Counted from the first letter of the stretch, positions 9,026 to 18,265 are shown. The stretch is 64,000 nt of DNA from Prevotellaceae bacterium UBA1391 (GCA_002305265.1 DBQP01000017.1:75069-139068), one strand, 5' to 3'. Numbers and translations are program-made. Notes: generated by a model from the letters alone, not told the origin.

Positions 9026-10303
9026 ATGGAAAACAATCAAAATGCGCTGAAGCTCCGTCTGATCGTCATGAACTTCCTCCAGTTTGCCGTCTGGGGTGCC
9101 TACCTGACGAGCATGGGACGCTATTTGGCCGACATCGGCATGGCGCAGCACATCGGACTCTTCTATGCCGTTCAGGGCATTGTCAGCATCTTCATGCCCG
9201 CCATCATGGGCATCATCGCCGACCGCTGGATTCCAGCCCAGCGGATGTTGGGCATCTGTCACCTGGTGGCAGGAGCAATGATGGTGGCCGTGTGGTGGTA
9301 TGCCACGCAGGCCGGGGCGGCGGGACCGCAGTTCGGGCCGCTCTTCGGCCTCTACATGTGCAGCATCGGCTTCTTCATGCCGACGCTGGCGCTGTCGAAC
9401 TCGGTGGCCTATTCTGCGCTGACGCGGGCGGGAATGGACACGGTGAAGGCGTTTCCGCCGATCCGCGTGTTCGGAACCATCGGCTTCATCCTGACGATGT
9501 GGTTCGTGGACCTCATGGGCTTCCAGGCCAACCAGAACCAGTTTCTGACGAGCGGCGTGCTCTCGATCCTGCTCTTCGGCTATTCTTTCCTGCTGCCCCC
9601 TTGCGCCGTGGGTGGGCATTCGTCGAAGGTTTCGTTGGCCGAGGCCTTCGGACTGAAGGCATTCACGCTCTTCCGGGAGCGGCGGCTGGCGGTGTTCTTC
9701 CTCTTCAGTACGCTGCTGGGCGTGAGCCTGCAGATCACGAACGGCTTCGCCAATCCGTTCATCTCGAGCTTCGGCAGCATTCCGGAGTACGCCGACACGT
9801 TCGGCGTGAAGCATGCCAACATCCTCATCTCGCTCTCTCAGATATCGGAGACGCTCTGTATCCTGCTGATTCCGTTCTTCATGAAGCGCTTCGGCATCAA
9901 GAACGTGGTGCTCATTGCGATGTTCGGCTGGGTGCTGCGCTTCGCCCTGTTCGGACTGGGCAACCCCGGCAGCGGCGTCTGGCTCTTCGTGCTTTCGATG
10001 ATCGTATACGGCGTGGCGTTCGACTTCTTCAACATCTCGGGCTCGCTCTTCGTGGACCAGAACACGGAACCCGCCATGCGCTCGTCGGCGCAGGGCCTCT
10101 TCATGCTCATGACGAACGGCGTGGGGGCGACTTTCGGAACGCTGTCGGCCCAGCAGGTGGTAAATCACTTCACCGACGCGTCAGGCACGACGGACTGGCC
10201 GACGTGCTGGTACATCTTCGCCGGATATGCCCTCGTGGTGGGCGTTCTCTTCGGCCTTTTCTTCAAGGACACGCCGCCGGCACGTTCGGCCGACGCAGTC
10301 TGA
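9026..10303 (+). CDS. NupG-type nucleoside:H+ symporter (MFS)
   Basis: A 425-residue inner-membrane protein with about twelve hydrophobic segments and the fold of the nucleoside:H+ symporter family (NupG/XapB). The first segment reads LRLIVMNFLQFAVWGAYLTSM, with the typical W-G-x-Y near the start of helix 1; FPPIRVFGTIGFI and the later DFFNISGSLFVDQNT are characteristic of this family. It probably imports nucleosides for salvage; the substrate is inferred from family only. ATG 9026 was chosen over an upstream in-frame ATG (8993) because the helix-1 region normally follows a short N-terminus. The lipoprotein gene begins 22 bp downstream, so cotranscription is likely. Confidence 0.88.
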   Translation: MENNQNALKLRLIVMNFLQFAVWGAYLTSMGRYLADIGMAQHIGLFYAVQGIVSIFMPAIMGIIADRWIPAQRMLGICHLVAGAMMVAVWWYATQAGAAGPQFGPLFGLYMCSIGFFMPTLALSNSVAYSALTRAGMDTVKAFPPIRVFGTIGFILTMWFVDLMGFQANQNQFLTSGVLSILLFGYSFLLPPCAVGGHSSKVSLAEAFGLKAFTLFRERRLAVFFLFSTLLGVSLQITNGFANPFISSFGSIPEYADTFGVKHANILISLSQISETLCILLIPFFMKRFGIKNVVLIAMFGWVLRFALFGLGNPGSGVWLFVLSMIVYGVAFDFFNISGSLFVDQNTEPAMRSSAQGLFMLMTNGVGATFGTLSAQQVVNHFTDASGTTDWPTCWYIFAGYALVVGVLFGLFFKDTPPARSADAV

Positions 10304-10325
10304 ACGCATTTCAATCTCACTCGAT

Positions 10326-10919
10326 ATGAAACAACTCCTCTCCCTCGTCGCGCTCCTGTGGCTGACCGTCTCCTGCATCGGCGGGCAGGCGGGCAAGGAC
10401 GGCGCTGAAATGGCCGACTCGGCAGCGGCGCAACCGTTTGTGTCCGACGTGCGCGAAGTGACCGGCCGGATCGGCGACGGCACGTCGATGCACGTGGTCG
10501 AGCTGATCACCGACTCGCTCGACACGCTCTACATCGAGCTCAACGCCGCCCGCATGATGGGCGGACTCGTCGTGGGCAACCGCGCGGACGTCATCTACAA
10601 CAGCACGCCCAACGGACGGGTGGCGTCGCTGGCCATCAACCTCTCGACCCTGCAGCACCTCTGGAGCCGCCCGAACGGCGACGGCACGACGACGGGGCTG
10701 GAACTGGATGAGGGCGGACGCGCCATCACCTACGACCAGCCGGGCGCGGGCTACGACGCATGGGAACTGCGCGGCGGACGCCTGATCCTGCATGCGGCCG
10801 GACAGACGGGACGGGAGAACTCTGCCTTCGCCGACACGTTCGACATCCTCCAGCTGACGGCCGACACGCTCGTCGTGGGCAACGACCGCGGCGAGCTGGT
10901 GTGGACGCGCGACAACTGA
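10326..10919 (+). CDS. Small lipoprotein of unknown function, lipocalin-like
   Basis: A 197-residue protein with a lipoprotein signal, MKQLLSLVALLWLTVSC, where Cys17 would be lipidated. The mature part carries short beta-strand-like stretches (VREVTGRIGDG, LVVGNRADVIYN, GRLILHAAGQ, LVVGNDRGELVWTR) reminiscent of lipocalin-like Bacteroidales lipoproteins. I do not recognise a characterised homologue and assign no activity. It lies 22 bp after the transporter gene and 88 bp before the DUF2264 gene, so it may belong to the same transcript. Confidence 0.8.
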   Translation: MKQLLSLVALLWLTVSCIGGQAGKDGAEMADSAAAQPFVSDVREVTGRIGDGTSMHVVELITDSLDTLYIELNAARMMGGLVVGNRADVIYNSTPNGRVASLAINLSTLQHLWSRPNGDGTTTGLELDEGGRAITYDQPGAGYDAWELRGGRLILHAAGQTGRENSAFADTFDILQLTADTLVVGNDRGELVWTRDN

Positions 10920-11007
10920 GCAAGCCGCTGCCGCCGCCGAAGGGGCGGAGCTGGCTCCCATTTTTTCCAGGAAATACACATCAACTACCCATTTTAACCT
11001 CATCATC

Positions 11008-12318
11008 ATGAAACGCAACATCCTGTTCGTTGTGCTGCTCGCCGTGCTCCTGCCGCTCGGTGTGAGCGCCAAGAAGAAACCGACGCCGAAGACCGACCGC
11101 GAAGTGTGGGTCGACATCATGTATCAAATGGCCGAGCCTGTGCTCCGCAACATGGCGGAAGGCAAGCTGCAAGCCACGATGACCGTGGAGAACGGCGGCC
11201 TTGAGCTGTCGCCCACGTGGGACGGCCGCAACAAGAAAGTGAGCTACATGGAGGCTTTCGGACGCCTCATGGCCGGTCTGGCGCCGTGGCTGACACTGCC
11301 CGACGACGACACGGCTGAGGGCGCCAAGCGCAAGCAGTTGCGCGAGTGGGCGCTGAAGGCGTATGCCAACGCCGTCGACCCGGAGAGCCCGGACTATCTG
11401 GGCTGGACGGCCGGTGGGCAGACGCTGGTGGACGCGGCCTACGTGGTGGAGTCGCTCTACCGCGGCTACGACGTGCTCTGGAAGGGCCTCGACGAGGTGA
11501 CGAAGCAGCGCTACATCAAGGAGATCCAGGGCCTGCGACGCTATCAGCCGCCCTACACGAACTGGCTGCTCTTCGTGGCGATGGAGGAATGCTTCCTGAA
11601 ATATGTGGGCGCGTCGGCCGACGACACCCGCATCCTGCTGTGCCTCTCGAAGATTGAAGAGTGGTATATGGGCGACGGTTTCTACTCCGACGGTCCTTCG
11701 TACACGCTGGACTACTACAATGCCTTCGTCATCCAGCCCATGTATGTGGAGTGTCTGGAGATGCTGTCCGCGCGTCAGGGTGGCAACAGCTACCTCGTGC
11801 CGGGCAAGGGCAACGACAAGATCCGCACGGCGAACGCCCGTGTGAAGGAGGTGACGAAGCGCATGCAGCGCTATGCCACCATCCTCGAGCGCTTCATCTC
11901 GCCCGAAGGCACTTTCCCCGTCATTGGCCGCTCGATTCCCTACCGCATGGCGGTGTTCCAGCCGCTGGCCCAGCTGGCCTGGCGCAAGCAGCTGCCGCAG
12001 GAGCTGACGAACGGGCAGGTGCGTGCTGGCATCACGGCCGTGGCGAAGAACATGTTCGGACGGGCCAACAACTTCAACCAGCAGGGCTTCCTCACCATCG
12101 GCTTCATGGGCAACCACCCCAGCGTGGCCGACTGGTATACGAACAACGGCTCGCTCTACATGACGTCGTTGGCCTTCCTGCCGCTCGGCCTTCCTGCGGA
12201 CGATCCCTTCTGGACGGCGCCGGCCGAGAAGTGGACGAGCAAGAAGGCATGGGAGGGCGAGGACTTCCCGAAAGACCACAAGTGGGACATCAACCGCCAG
12301 CCGCTCTACTGGGAGTGA
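11008..12318 (+). CDS. DUF2264 domain protein, exported
   Basis: A 436-residue protein with a signal peptide (MKRNILFVVLLAVLLPLGVSA, then KKKP) followed by a DUF2264 domain over nearly its whole length. Typical segments are ENGGLELSPTWDGRN, LGWTAGGQTLVDAAYV, FYSDGPSYTLDYYNAFV and FPVIGRSIPYRMAVFQPLA. The family has an (alpha/alpha)-barrel-like helical content and is found with polysaccharide-degradation genes; a glycan-related role is inference, and no activity is claimed. It likely acts in the periplasm or at the cell surface. A strong stem-loop follows its stop codon. Confidence 0.88.
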   Translation: MKRNILFVVLLAVLLPLGVSAKKKPTPKTDREVWVDIMYQMAEPVLRNMAEGKLQATMTVENGGLELSPTWDGRNKKVSYMEAFGRLMAGLAPWLTLPDDDTAEGAKRKQLREWALKAYANAVDPESPDYLGWTAGGQTLVDAAYVVESLYRGYDVLWKGLDEVTKQRYIKEIQGLRRYQPPYTNWLLFVAMEECFLKYVGASADDTRILLCLSKIEEWYMGDGFYSDGPSYTLDYYNAFVIQPMYVECLEMLSARQGGNSYLVPGKGNDKIRTANARVKEVTKRMQRYATILERFISPEGTFPVIGRSIPYRMAVFQPLAQLAWRKQLPQELTNGQVRAGITAVAKNMFGRANNFNQQGFLTIGFMGNHPSVADWYTNNGSLYMTSLAFLPLGLPADDPFWTAPAEKWTSKKAWEGEDFPKDHKWDINRQPLYWE

Positions 12319-12338
12319 GCCCGGCGGAGCCATAAGAA

Positions 12339-12400
12339 AAGAGGTAGGAGAGCGTGGGCGCTGCGTGCGGCCGTCGTTCTCTTACCTCTTCTTCGATTTT
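12339..12400 (+). terminator. Terminator after the DUF2264 gene
   Basis: AAGAGGTAGGAGAGCG (12339-12354) pairs with 12375-12390 over 16 positions with two G-U pairs, followed by a pyrimidine stretch ending TTTT (12391-12400). It lies 20 bp after the DUF2264 stop. Confidence 0.7.
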
Positions 12401-12491
12401 ACAATGCAGCGCTTCCGTCTGCCGGTGCCTGCCTGCGCGCAGTGGACGCGGGCTGGGGCGGCGGTGTGCGCGCATACCTATTCTGACTGAC

Positions 12492-13121
12492 ATGCTATAT
12501 TTCGACGCACATACACACCACTATCGGGAACCCGACGCGCACTACGCGGGCGTGGTCTCGCTGCGGCACGACGACCCGTGGCCGCCGGCGGGCCTCTGCG
12601 CCGTGGGCATCCATCCGTGGGACGTGGACGCCAGCTGGCCCGATCGGCTGCAAGCGCTGGCGCTGCGCCTGCAGGAGGGCCGTGCCACGGCTGTGGGCGA
12701 ATGTGGACTGGACCGCCTCCGGGGCGGGACGGCGGCGGAGCAGGAAGCCTGCTTCCGTGCGCAGGTCGAACTGGCCGAGCGGCTTCGCCTGCCGCTCGTG
12801 GTGCACTGCGTGCGGGCAGTGGACGACGTGCTGCGGCTGACGCGGGGCGTGGAGCGGAAGATGCTGCACGGCTTCCGGGGCGGACCGCAGCAGGCAGAGC
12901 AGTTGCTGCGCGCAGGCTTCTGGTTGTCGTTCGGTCCGCTCCATCAGGCGGAGAGCCTGCGCCGGGCCTATGACGCGGGCAGCATGCTGCTCGAGACCGA
13001 CGACAGCGGACTGACGATCGAGGCCGTCTACGAGCGGGCGGCGAGCGCGCTCAACATCTCGGCCACGGACTTGGAGGTGCCGGGCACGACGATGTTCGGG
13101 GCAATCTCCGCCAAGGGCTGA
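12492..13121 (+). CDS. TatD-family metal-dependent hydrolase
   Basis: A 209-residue member of the TatD/amidohydrolase group. The metal-ligand and signature motifs appear in order: FDAHTHH at the start, VGIHPWD, AVGECGLD, LVVHCVRA, MLHGFRG and LLETDDS. TatD proteins are metal-dependent nucleases or hydrolases; the substrate here is unknown. It is shorter than standard TatD (about 260), as is usual for the Bacteroidales variant. The 3' end overlaps the convergent folK gene by 94 bp. ATG 12492 immediately precedes the conserved motif; the longer upstream frame overlaps the terminator. Confidence 0.85.
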   Translation: MLYFDAHTHHYREPDAHYAGVVSLRHDDPWPPAGLCAVGIHPWDVDASWPDRLQALALRLQEGRATAVGECGLDRLRGGTAAEQEACFRAQVELAERLRLPLVVHCVRAVDDVLRLTRGVERKMLHGFRGGPQQAEQLLRAGFWLSFGPLHQAESLRRAYDAGSMLLETDDSGLTIEAVYERAASALNISATDLEVPGTTMFGAISAKG

Positions 13122-13498
13122 AGCATGAAGAGGCGCTCGCCCATGTGGGGATGGGGAAGGGTGAGCGCGGGCGTGCGCAGCTGGAGGTCGGCATAGAGGA
13201 GGATGTCGATGTCGATGATGCGGTCGTGGTAGGTACCGTCGCTTTTCTGCGTGCGGCCCAGCTGGCGCTCGATGTCCTGCGTGGCGTGCAGCAGCTGCAG
13301 CGGCGAGAGCTCGGTGTCGACCGCGATGCAGCAGTTGAGAAACTCGTTCTCGCTCTGGAATCCCCAGGGCGGCGTAGGCAGGAAAGCGGATTGGGAGACG
13401 ATGCTCCCGATCCGCTTTCCGATTTCGTGGATGGCACACGAAAGGTTGTGGGCTTTCTGCCCCAGATTCGTGCCCAAGGATAGATAGATTCGATTCAC
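13028..13498 (-). CDS. folK: 2-amino-4-hydroxy-6-hydroxymethyldihydropteridine pyrophosphokinase
   Basis: About 156 residues; transfers pyrophosphate from ATP to 6-hydroxymethyl-dihydropterin in folate synthesis. Motifs: IYLSLGTNLGQK at the N-terminus, the catalytic loop LGRTQKSDGTYHDRIIDIDI with the HPPK signature, and LPHPHMGERLFML. I chose GTG 13496-13498 (VNRIYLSLGTN) because it gives the family's normal N-terminus; an in-frame ATG at 13555 would add 19 residues unlike the family. Last gene of the ftsX-DUF3098-uppP-truB-queA-folK cluster. Its final 31 codons overlap the convergent TatD gene. Confidence 0.9.
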   Translation of the reverse strand: MNRIYLSLGTNLGQKAHNLSCAIHEIGKRIGSIVSQSAFLPTPPWGFQSENEFLNCCIAVDTELSPLQLLHATQDIERQLGRTQKSDGTYHDRIIDIDILLYADLQLRTPALTLPHPHMGERLFMLQPLAEIAPNIVVPGTSKSVAEMLSALAARS

Positions 13499-13574
13499 TG
13501 TGCGAGGGTTTTGCGCGTGGCGCGGCCGCAGCGACAGGGGGCTGCGGCCGTGCACGCCGGGTCTGCATTGGGGC

Positions 13575-14630
13575 TCAGACGATGAGCAGGGCGTCGCCGT
13601 AGGTGCCGAACTTGTAGTCGTTCTTGAGTGCCTCCTTGTAGGCCGCCATCACTTTCTCGTAGCCGCCGAAGGCGCACGTGAGCATGAGCATGATGGTGAG
13701 GGGCAGCTGGAAGTTGATGACCAGCGCGTCGGCCACGTTGAAGTCGTAGGGCGGGAAGATGAACTTGCAGGTCCAGCCGTTGAATTCCTTGAGGATTCTG
13801 CCCGGACCGGCTGCGGTCTCGGTGGCGCGGAGGACGGTGCTGCCCACGGCACACACCTTGTGGCCGCCCTCGTGGCTGCGGTTGACGATGTCGCAGCACT
13901 GCGCGTCGATAATCATCTGCTCGCTGCTCATCTTGTGCTTCGTGAGGTCCTCGACGTCGATGGCACGGAACGAGCCGAGGCCGGCGTGCAGCGTGAGGAA
14001 TGCCTGCTCGACGCCCTTGATCTCCATGCGCTTCATCAGCTCGCGCGAGAAGTGGAGGCCGGTGGTGGGAGCGGTGACGGCGCCTTCCTGCGTGGCGTAG
14101 ATGGTCTGGAAGGTCTCGAGGTCGTCGGGCGTCGTGGCGCGCAGCCGGCGCACGTCCTCTGGCAGCGGCGCCTCGCCGAGGACGTAGAGCGCGGCCTTGA
14201 ACTCGTCGTGCGGGCCGTCGTAGAGGAAGCGAAGGGTGCGTCCGCGGCTGGTGGTGTTGTCGATCACCTCGGCCACCATCGAGTCGTCGTCGCCGAAATA
14301 GAGTTTGTTGCCGATGCGGATCTTGCGCGCCGGGTCGACGAAGACGTCCCACAGGCGCTGCTCCTCGTTGAGCTCGCGCAGGAGGAACACCTCGATCTTG
14401 GCGCCCGTCTTCTCCTTGTTGCCGTAGAGGCGTGCGGGAAAGACGCGCGTGTCGTTGAAGATGAAGGAGTCGCCTTCGTCGAAATAGTCGAGGATGTCCT
14501 TGAACAGCCGGTGCTCGATTTGTCCCGTCTCGCGGTGGAGAACCATCAGCTTGCATTCGTCGCGGTTGAACGGCGGATGGAGGCCTATCTGGCTGTCGGG
14601 GAGCTTGAATTTGAATTGTGAAAGCTTCAT
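13575..14630 (-). CDS. queA: tRNA preQ1(34) S-adenosylmethionine ribosyltransferase-isomerase
   Basis: A 351-residue enzyme that transfers and rearranges the ribosyl part of SAM onto preQ1 at tRNA position 34 to form epoxyqueuosine. Recognisable segments: the start MKLSQFKFKLPDSQIG, SFIFNDTRVFPARLYG, TAPTTGLHFSRELM, the strongly conserved LHAGLGSFRAI, and the C-terminal CAFGGYEKVMAAYKEAL. ATG 14628-14630 gives the standard family start, and length is typical. Sits 49 bp after truB in the conserved Bacteroidales cluster. Confidence 0.96.
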   Translation of the reverse strand: MKLSQFKFKLPDSQIGLHPPFNRDECKLMVLHRETGQIEHRLFKDILDYFDEGDSFIFNDTRVFPARLYGNKEKTGAKIEVFLLRELNEEQRLWDVFVDPARKIRIGNKLYFGDDDSMVAEVIDNTTSRGRTLRFLYDGPHDEFKAALYVLGEAPLPEDVRRLRATTPDDLETFQTIYATQEGAVTAPTTGLHFSRELMKRMEIKGVEQAFLTLHAGLGSFRAIDVEDLTKHKMSSEQMIIDAQCCDIVNRSHEGGHKVCAVGSTVLRATETAAGPGRILKEFNGWTCKFIFPPYDFNVADALVINFQLPLTIMLMLTCAFGGYEKVMAAYKEALKNDYKFGTYGDALLIV

Positions 14631-14679
14631 GTGCGTTCCTTTTTCTATGTTGTTTGTTGATGTTCTGTGAGAAAGCGGG

Positions 14680-15480
14680 TCAGCCGACGGGGACGATGTC
14701 CTGCGCGTCGGCCCACGCCTCGAAGTCGTCGATGCGGATGGCCTGATCGACGGAATGGCTGCCGATGCGCGTGCGGCGCAGTCCCTGCAGGTAGGCACCG
14801 CTGCCCAGCGCAGTACCGATGTCGCGCGCCAGGGCCCGGATGTAGGTGCCCTTGCTGCAGACGATGCGCACGGTGATGGCGGGCGAAAGCCCGTTGTTGT
14901 AGGCCTCGATGGCGCCGGCCTCCTCGGGCGCGAGCGTCTTGATGTCGACGGGGTGCGGCGGCCGCGTGGCGTCGGCGTCGAGGCGGCAGTCGAGCAGCTC
15001 GATTTCCTCGATGACGAGCAGTTTGGGCTTGAGCTCGATGTCGTGCCCCTTTCGCGCCATCTTGAAGGCGCGCTTGCCGTCGACCTTCACGGCGGAGAAG
15101 GCGGGCGGCACTTGCTCGATGCGTCCGTGGAAGCGCCGGAGCACCTCCTCCACCTGCTCGCGGGTGATGTGGGCGGTGGGATAAGTGGCGTCCTCGGCCT
15201 GCTCCATGTCGAAGGAAGGCGTCGTGGCGCCGAGACGGATGGTGGCGATGTATTCTTTCGTACCGGCCTGCAGCGTGTCGATCTGCTTCGTGGCTTTGCC
15301 GGTGCAGACGAGCAGTACGCCCGTGGCCAGCGGGTCGAGCGTGCCGGCATGTCCCACGCGCAGCGTCTTGATGCCCAGCCGGCGGTTGAGGATGCCGCGC
15401 ACACGGGAGACGATGCGGAAGGAGGTGGTGCCGTAGGGCTTGTCGAAACAGAAGATTTCGCCTTCTATGGGGTTGAGCAT
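14680..15480 (-). CDS. truB: tRNA pseudouridine(55) synthase
   Basis: A 266-residue enzyme forming pseudouridine 55 in the T-loop of tRNAs. The catalytic motif VGHAGTLDPLATGVLL carries the nucleophilic Asp; the start LNPIEGEIFCFDKPYGTTSF and the later CSKGTYIRALARDIGTALG and QGLRRTRIG segments are classical. ATG 15478-15480 is the only start that gives the family N-terminus; the longer upstream frame is rejected. The gene follows uppP in the cluster but is separated from it by 494 bp containing a palindromic 22-nt array, so it might also be transcribed separately; no clear -7 element was found there. Confidence 0.95.
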   Translation of the reverse strand: MLNPIEGEIFCFDKPYGTTSFRIVSRVRGILNRRLGIKTLRVGHAGTLDPLATGVLLVCTGKATKQIDTLQAGTKEYIATIRLGATTPSFDMEQAEDATYPTAHITREQVEEVLRRFHGRIEQVPPAFSAVKVDGKRAFKMARKGHDIELKPKLLVIEEIELLDCRLDADATRPPHPVDIKTLAPEEAGAIEAYNNGLSPAITVRIVCSKGTYIRALARDIGTALGSGAYLQGLRRTRIGSHSVDQAIRIDDFEAWADAQDIVPVG

Positions 15481-15698
15481 GGCTGTGGAGGGAATGTGCG
15501 GAGTGTATGGAAAACGGGGCGGACGGCCGCTCCCTCCGTGGCGGAGGGCTGCCGGCGGTCTTGAAGGATGCCTGCCGCAGGTAGGGGGCGGCGCGGGCCG
15601 AAAACGCTGGCTGCGAATGCCGGATGCGTCGGCGCTGCATCGGCACGGGGTCCGGCCGACGGTCACAATCGTCGGGGACGACGTCCGCAATGATTTAC

Positions 15699-15753
15699 GA
15701 AGGCCTTCGTCATCGTTTTCGAAGGCCTTCGTGTTGGTTTTCGAAGGCCTTCG
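15699..15753. repeat. 22-nt phased triplet of the palindrome CGAAGGCCTTCG
   Basis: Core GAAGGCCTTCG occurs at 15699, 15721 and 15743 with intervals of exactly 22. It lies in the 494-bp gap between uppP and truB, two genes of one conserved cluster. Apart from the array, 15481-15974 shows no gene or convincing promoter. Confidence 0.92.
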
Positions 15754-15974
15754 TTTTTATGGAAGAAGACGAAGGGGGATGTTTGGGAAACCGACCGCGC
15801 ACGGCTGGAGAGGCGGATAGGCATGCGGCAGGATGCTCTCACGCAATGTGGGCTGCGCCTGCCGCGTCCGCTGCCGGTGCGGCTGGGGCGCTGCGGCAGC
15901 GTGGGGAGGGGAAGTAGGGGCTGCGCAAGAAAAAGGGTGGACGGGGACGCGCGTTGGGGCAGTCGTGCGGCGCG

Positions 15975-16817
15975 TCAGAAGCAGAGCTGCCAGACGAGCG
16001 TGGCGGTGCCGAGCACGGCGCAATAGATGGCGAACCAGATCATCTTGCCGCGCTTCACGAGGTTGATCATCCAGCTGCAGGCCAGGCATCCCGTGGCGAA
16101 GGCTGCGACGAAGCCCGTGAGCAGCGCCGGCATGGAGATGCCGCTCATGGCCTGCTCGAAGCCCGTGGCCATGATGTCCCTCACGTTCAGCACGGCCTCG
16201 CCCAGGATGGGCGGAATGACCATGAGGAAGGAGAACTTGGCAAGGCGCTCCTTGTTGTCGCCCAGCAGCAGACCGGTGCCGATGGTGGAGCCGGAGCGCG
16301 AGAGGCCGGGCAGGACGGCGATGCACTGGGCCACGCCGATGATGAAGGCGTCGCGCGTGGAGATGTGCTCCTTGGCGCGGGGCTTGGAGAAATAGGAGAA
16401 GGCCAGCAGCGCCGCCGTGACGAGCAGGCAGCAGCCGACGATGATCAGGCCGCTGAAGGCCTGCTCCACGAAGTCCTTGAAGAAGAGGCCGACGATGCCG
16501 ATGGGAATCATCGAGACGAGGATGTTGAGGGCGTAGTTCTGCTCCTCGTTGAGGGAACGGATGCCGTAGGGGCTCGGCGTGATGGCACTGCCGGTCTTGA
16601 AGAGGCCCTTGAAGATCCAGGATATTTCCTTCCAAAGAATGACGAGCGTGCTGAACACGGTGGCGATATGGACGGCCACGGTGAAGGTCATGACCTTCTC
16701 GGGGTCTTCCACGCCCAGCAATTCGCCGGCGAGGGCCAAGTGTCCGCTTGAGCTGACGGGCAGATATTCTGTCAGTCCTTGGAAAATGCCCATGATGAGG
16801 GCTTGCAACCAATCCAT
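15975..16817 (-). CDS. uppP: Undecaprenyl-diphosphatase (UppP/BacA)
   Basis: A 280-residue integral membrane phosphatase that recycles undecaprenyl diphosphate to the monophosphate carrier for peptidoglycan and surface polysaccharide synthesis. Signature motifs: GLTEYLPVSSSGHL near residues 14-27, and the catalytic PGLSRSGSTIGTGLLLG. Several hydrophobic segments match the family. ATG 16815-16817 opens MDWLQALIMGIFQG. It follows the DUF3098 gene in the ftsX cluster. Confidence 0.96.
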   Translation of the reverse strand: MDWLQALIMGIFQGLTEYLPVSSSGHLALAGELLGVEDPEKVMTFTVAVHIATVFSTLVILWKEISWIFKGLFKTGSAITPSPYGIRSLNEEQNYALNILVSMIPIGIVGLFFKDFVEQAFSGLIIVGCCLLVTAALLAFSYFSKPRAKEHISTRDAFIIGVAQCIAVLPGLSRSGSTIGTGLLLGDNKERLAKFSFLMVIPPILGEAVLNVRDIMATGFEQAMSGISMPALLTGFVAAFATGCLACSWMINLVKRGKMIWFAIYCAVLGTATLVWQLCF

Positions 16818-16979
16818 GTTGTGTGGGTTTGTGGGGTGGGGAAGTTGAGAATCGGGCCCATCGGGGTGTGGAGCCGATGTGCTGGGCTTGTCGTTCGGGC
16901 GCGCCAGCGTGGGCTGTCAGTGGTTTCGGCGGCACGCGCTGGCTGAGCAGGCAGCGGCGCTGTCCGCAGCGGCGGCGGC

Positions 16980-17261
16980 TCAGGCCGTCTCGTCTGTGGC
17001 GGAAGCGGCTGTCGCGTCGAGGCTGTTTCCAGCCTGCTCTTCTTTCTTGGCCGGACGCTTGTAGAGAATGGCGAAGATGGTGAAGATGAATCCGAACAGG
17101 CTGATCATCGGGCCGACGACGATGCGACGGGTGGAGAAGATGTCGGGGTTGAAGGCCTCTTCGGTCGTGCTGCCGCCGGTCATGAGGATGAATCCCAGCA
17201 CGATGATGGCAAAGCCGACGGCGAGGAGGATGTAGTTCAACTTGGAAAATGCAAAGTTCAT
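16980..17261 (-). CDS. DUF3098 small membrane protein
   Basis: A 93-residue protein with two transmembrane segments (about 9-29, NYILLAVGFAIIVLGFILM, and 48-68, VVGPMISLFGFIFTIFAIL) around the conserved loop GGSTTEEAFNPDIFSTRRI. This is the DUF3098 family, found in Bacteroidetes between ftsX and uppP. Function unknown; the position suggests a link to cell division or the envelope, which is inference. It starts 73 bp after ftsX. Confidence 0.9.
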   Translation of the reverse strand: MNFAFSKLNYILLAVGFAIIVLGFILMTGGSTTEEAFNPDIFSTRRIVVGPMISLFGFIFTIFAILYKRPAKKEEQAGNSLDATAASATDETA

Positions 17262-17334
17262 AGGGGCGATGGGTTTCGTTTGATGCGTTGTTGGGGGTGG
17301 GCGGGAGAGGTCTCCTCAGACGTCGTCTGCCTCG

Positions 17335-18210
17335 TCAGACGTGGTAGAGGTCGTTCGACGACATGCGGAGATACTTGCTGAGGCTGACGTAGGTGCAGAT
17401 CCAGGTAATGAGCAGGCCGAAGAGCACGACGGCGCTGCCCACGATGAACTTCACGCGGAAGTCGATGATGTTGCCGAGTTCCGGCTCCATCTTGCTCCAG
17501 GAGTGGAGCGCGAAGAAAATCAGCGCGTCGGCCAGCACGGCGGAGATGATGCCGATGAGCAGCGACTGGCGCAGGAAGGGCTTGCGGATGAACCACCACG
17601 AGGCGCCTACGAGCTTCATGGTGTTGATGCTGAAGCGCTTGGCGAAGATGGTCAGGCGCACGGTGTTGTTGATGAGCTCGAAGGAGATGTAGGTGAAGAG
17701 CACGGCGATGATGAGCAGGATGATGCCCAGCTTGCGCAGGTTGTTGTTGACCGACTGCATCAGCTCTTTCTGATAAAGCACGTCGACTACCTCCGGCCGC
17801 GTCCTCAAGTCGCGCTCAATCTGCGTGAGCGAGTCGTTGTTGGCATATTCCGCGTTGAGCTTGAGTTCGAACGAGGCGGTGAAGGGGTTGTAGTCGATGA
17901 ACTCCGTCGGGTCGACGCCCATGGCCTCGGTCTCCTCCTCCAGCGCCTGCTGCTTGGAGATGTAGCTCACCTGCTTGACGTAGGGCTGGGCTTCCAGTTC
18001 CTTCCGCATCACGTCCACGCTGTCTCCGGTGACGGCATCGCTCACCAGCAGCGACACGTTGATGTTCTCGCGGACATACGTGGAGAGGTTCTGGGCGATG
18101 AGCACGAAGAGCACGATGGTGCCGAGCAAAACCAGCACGAGCGAAGTGCTGATGCACGAAGTGGTGAATTGCGTGCTGAAGAACTTGCTTTTTCGATGAG
18201 ATTTGGACAT
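17335..18210 (-). CDS. ftsX: FtsX-like permease, cell division protein
   Basis: A 291-residue membrane protein: one N-terminal transmembrane helix (about 20-45), a periplasmic domain (about 46-165), then three further transmembrane helices, the FtsX layout. Segments NVSLLVSDAVTGDSVDVM, AQPYVKQVSYISKQQALEE and MKLVGASWWFIRKPFLRQ are typical. With the ATPase FtsE it is expected to activate peptidoglycan hydrolases at the septum; ftsE is not in this window, as is usual in Bacteroidetes. ATG 18208-18210 (MSKSHRKSKFFS) was chosen; the upstream extension lacks family similarity. First gene of the conserved cluster. Confidence 0.92.
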   Translation of the reverse strand: MSKSHRKSKFFSTQFTTSCISTSLVLVLLGTIVLFVLIAQNLSTYVRENINVSLLVSDAVTGDSVDVMRKELEAQPYVKQVSYISKQQALEEETEAMGVDPTEFIDYNPFTASFELKLNAEYANNDSLTQIERDLRTRPEVVDVLYQKELMQSVNNNLRKLGIILLIIAVLFTYISFELINNTVRLTIFAKRFSINTMKLVGASWWFIRKPFLRQSLLIGIISAVLADALIFFALHSWSKMEPELGNIIDFRVKFIVGSAVVLFGLLITWICTYVSLSKYLRMSSNDLYHV

Positions 18211-18265
18211 ATATTCGAGAAAGAGTTTCGATGGATTCGGGGTGACGCCGAGCGCTGCTGCGGGT

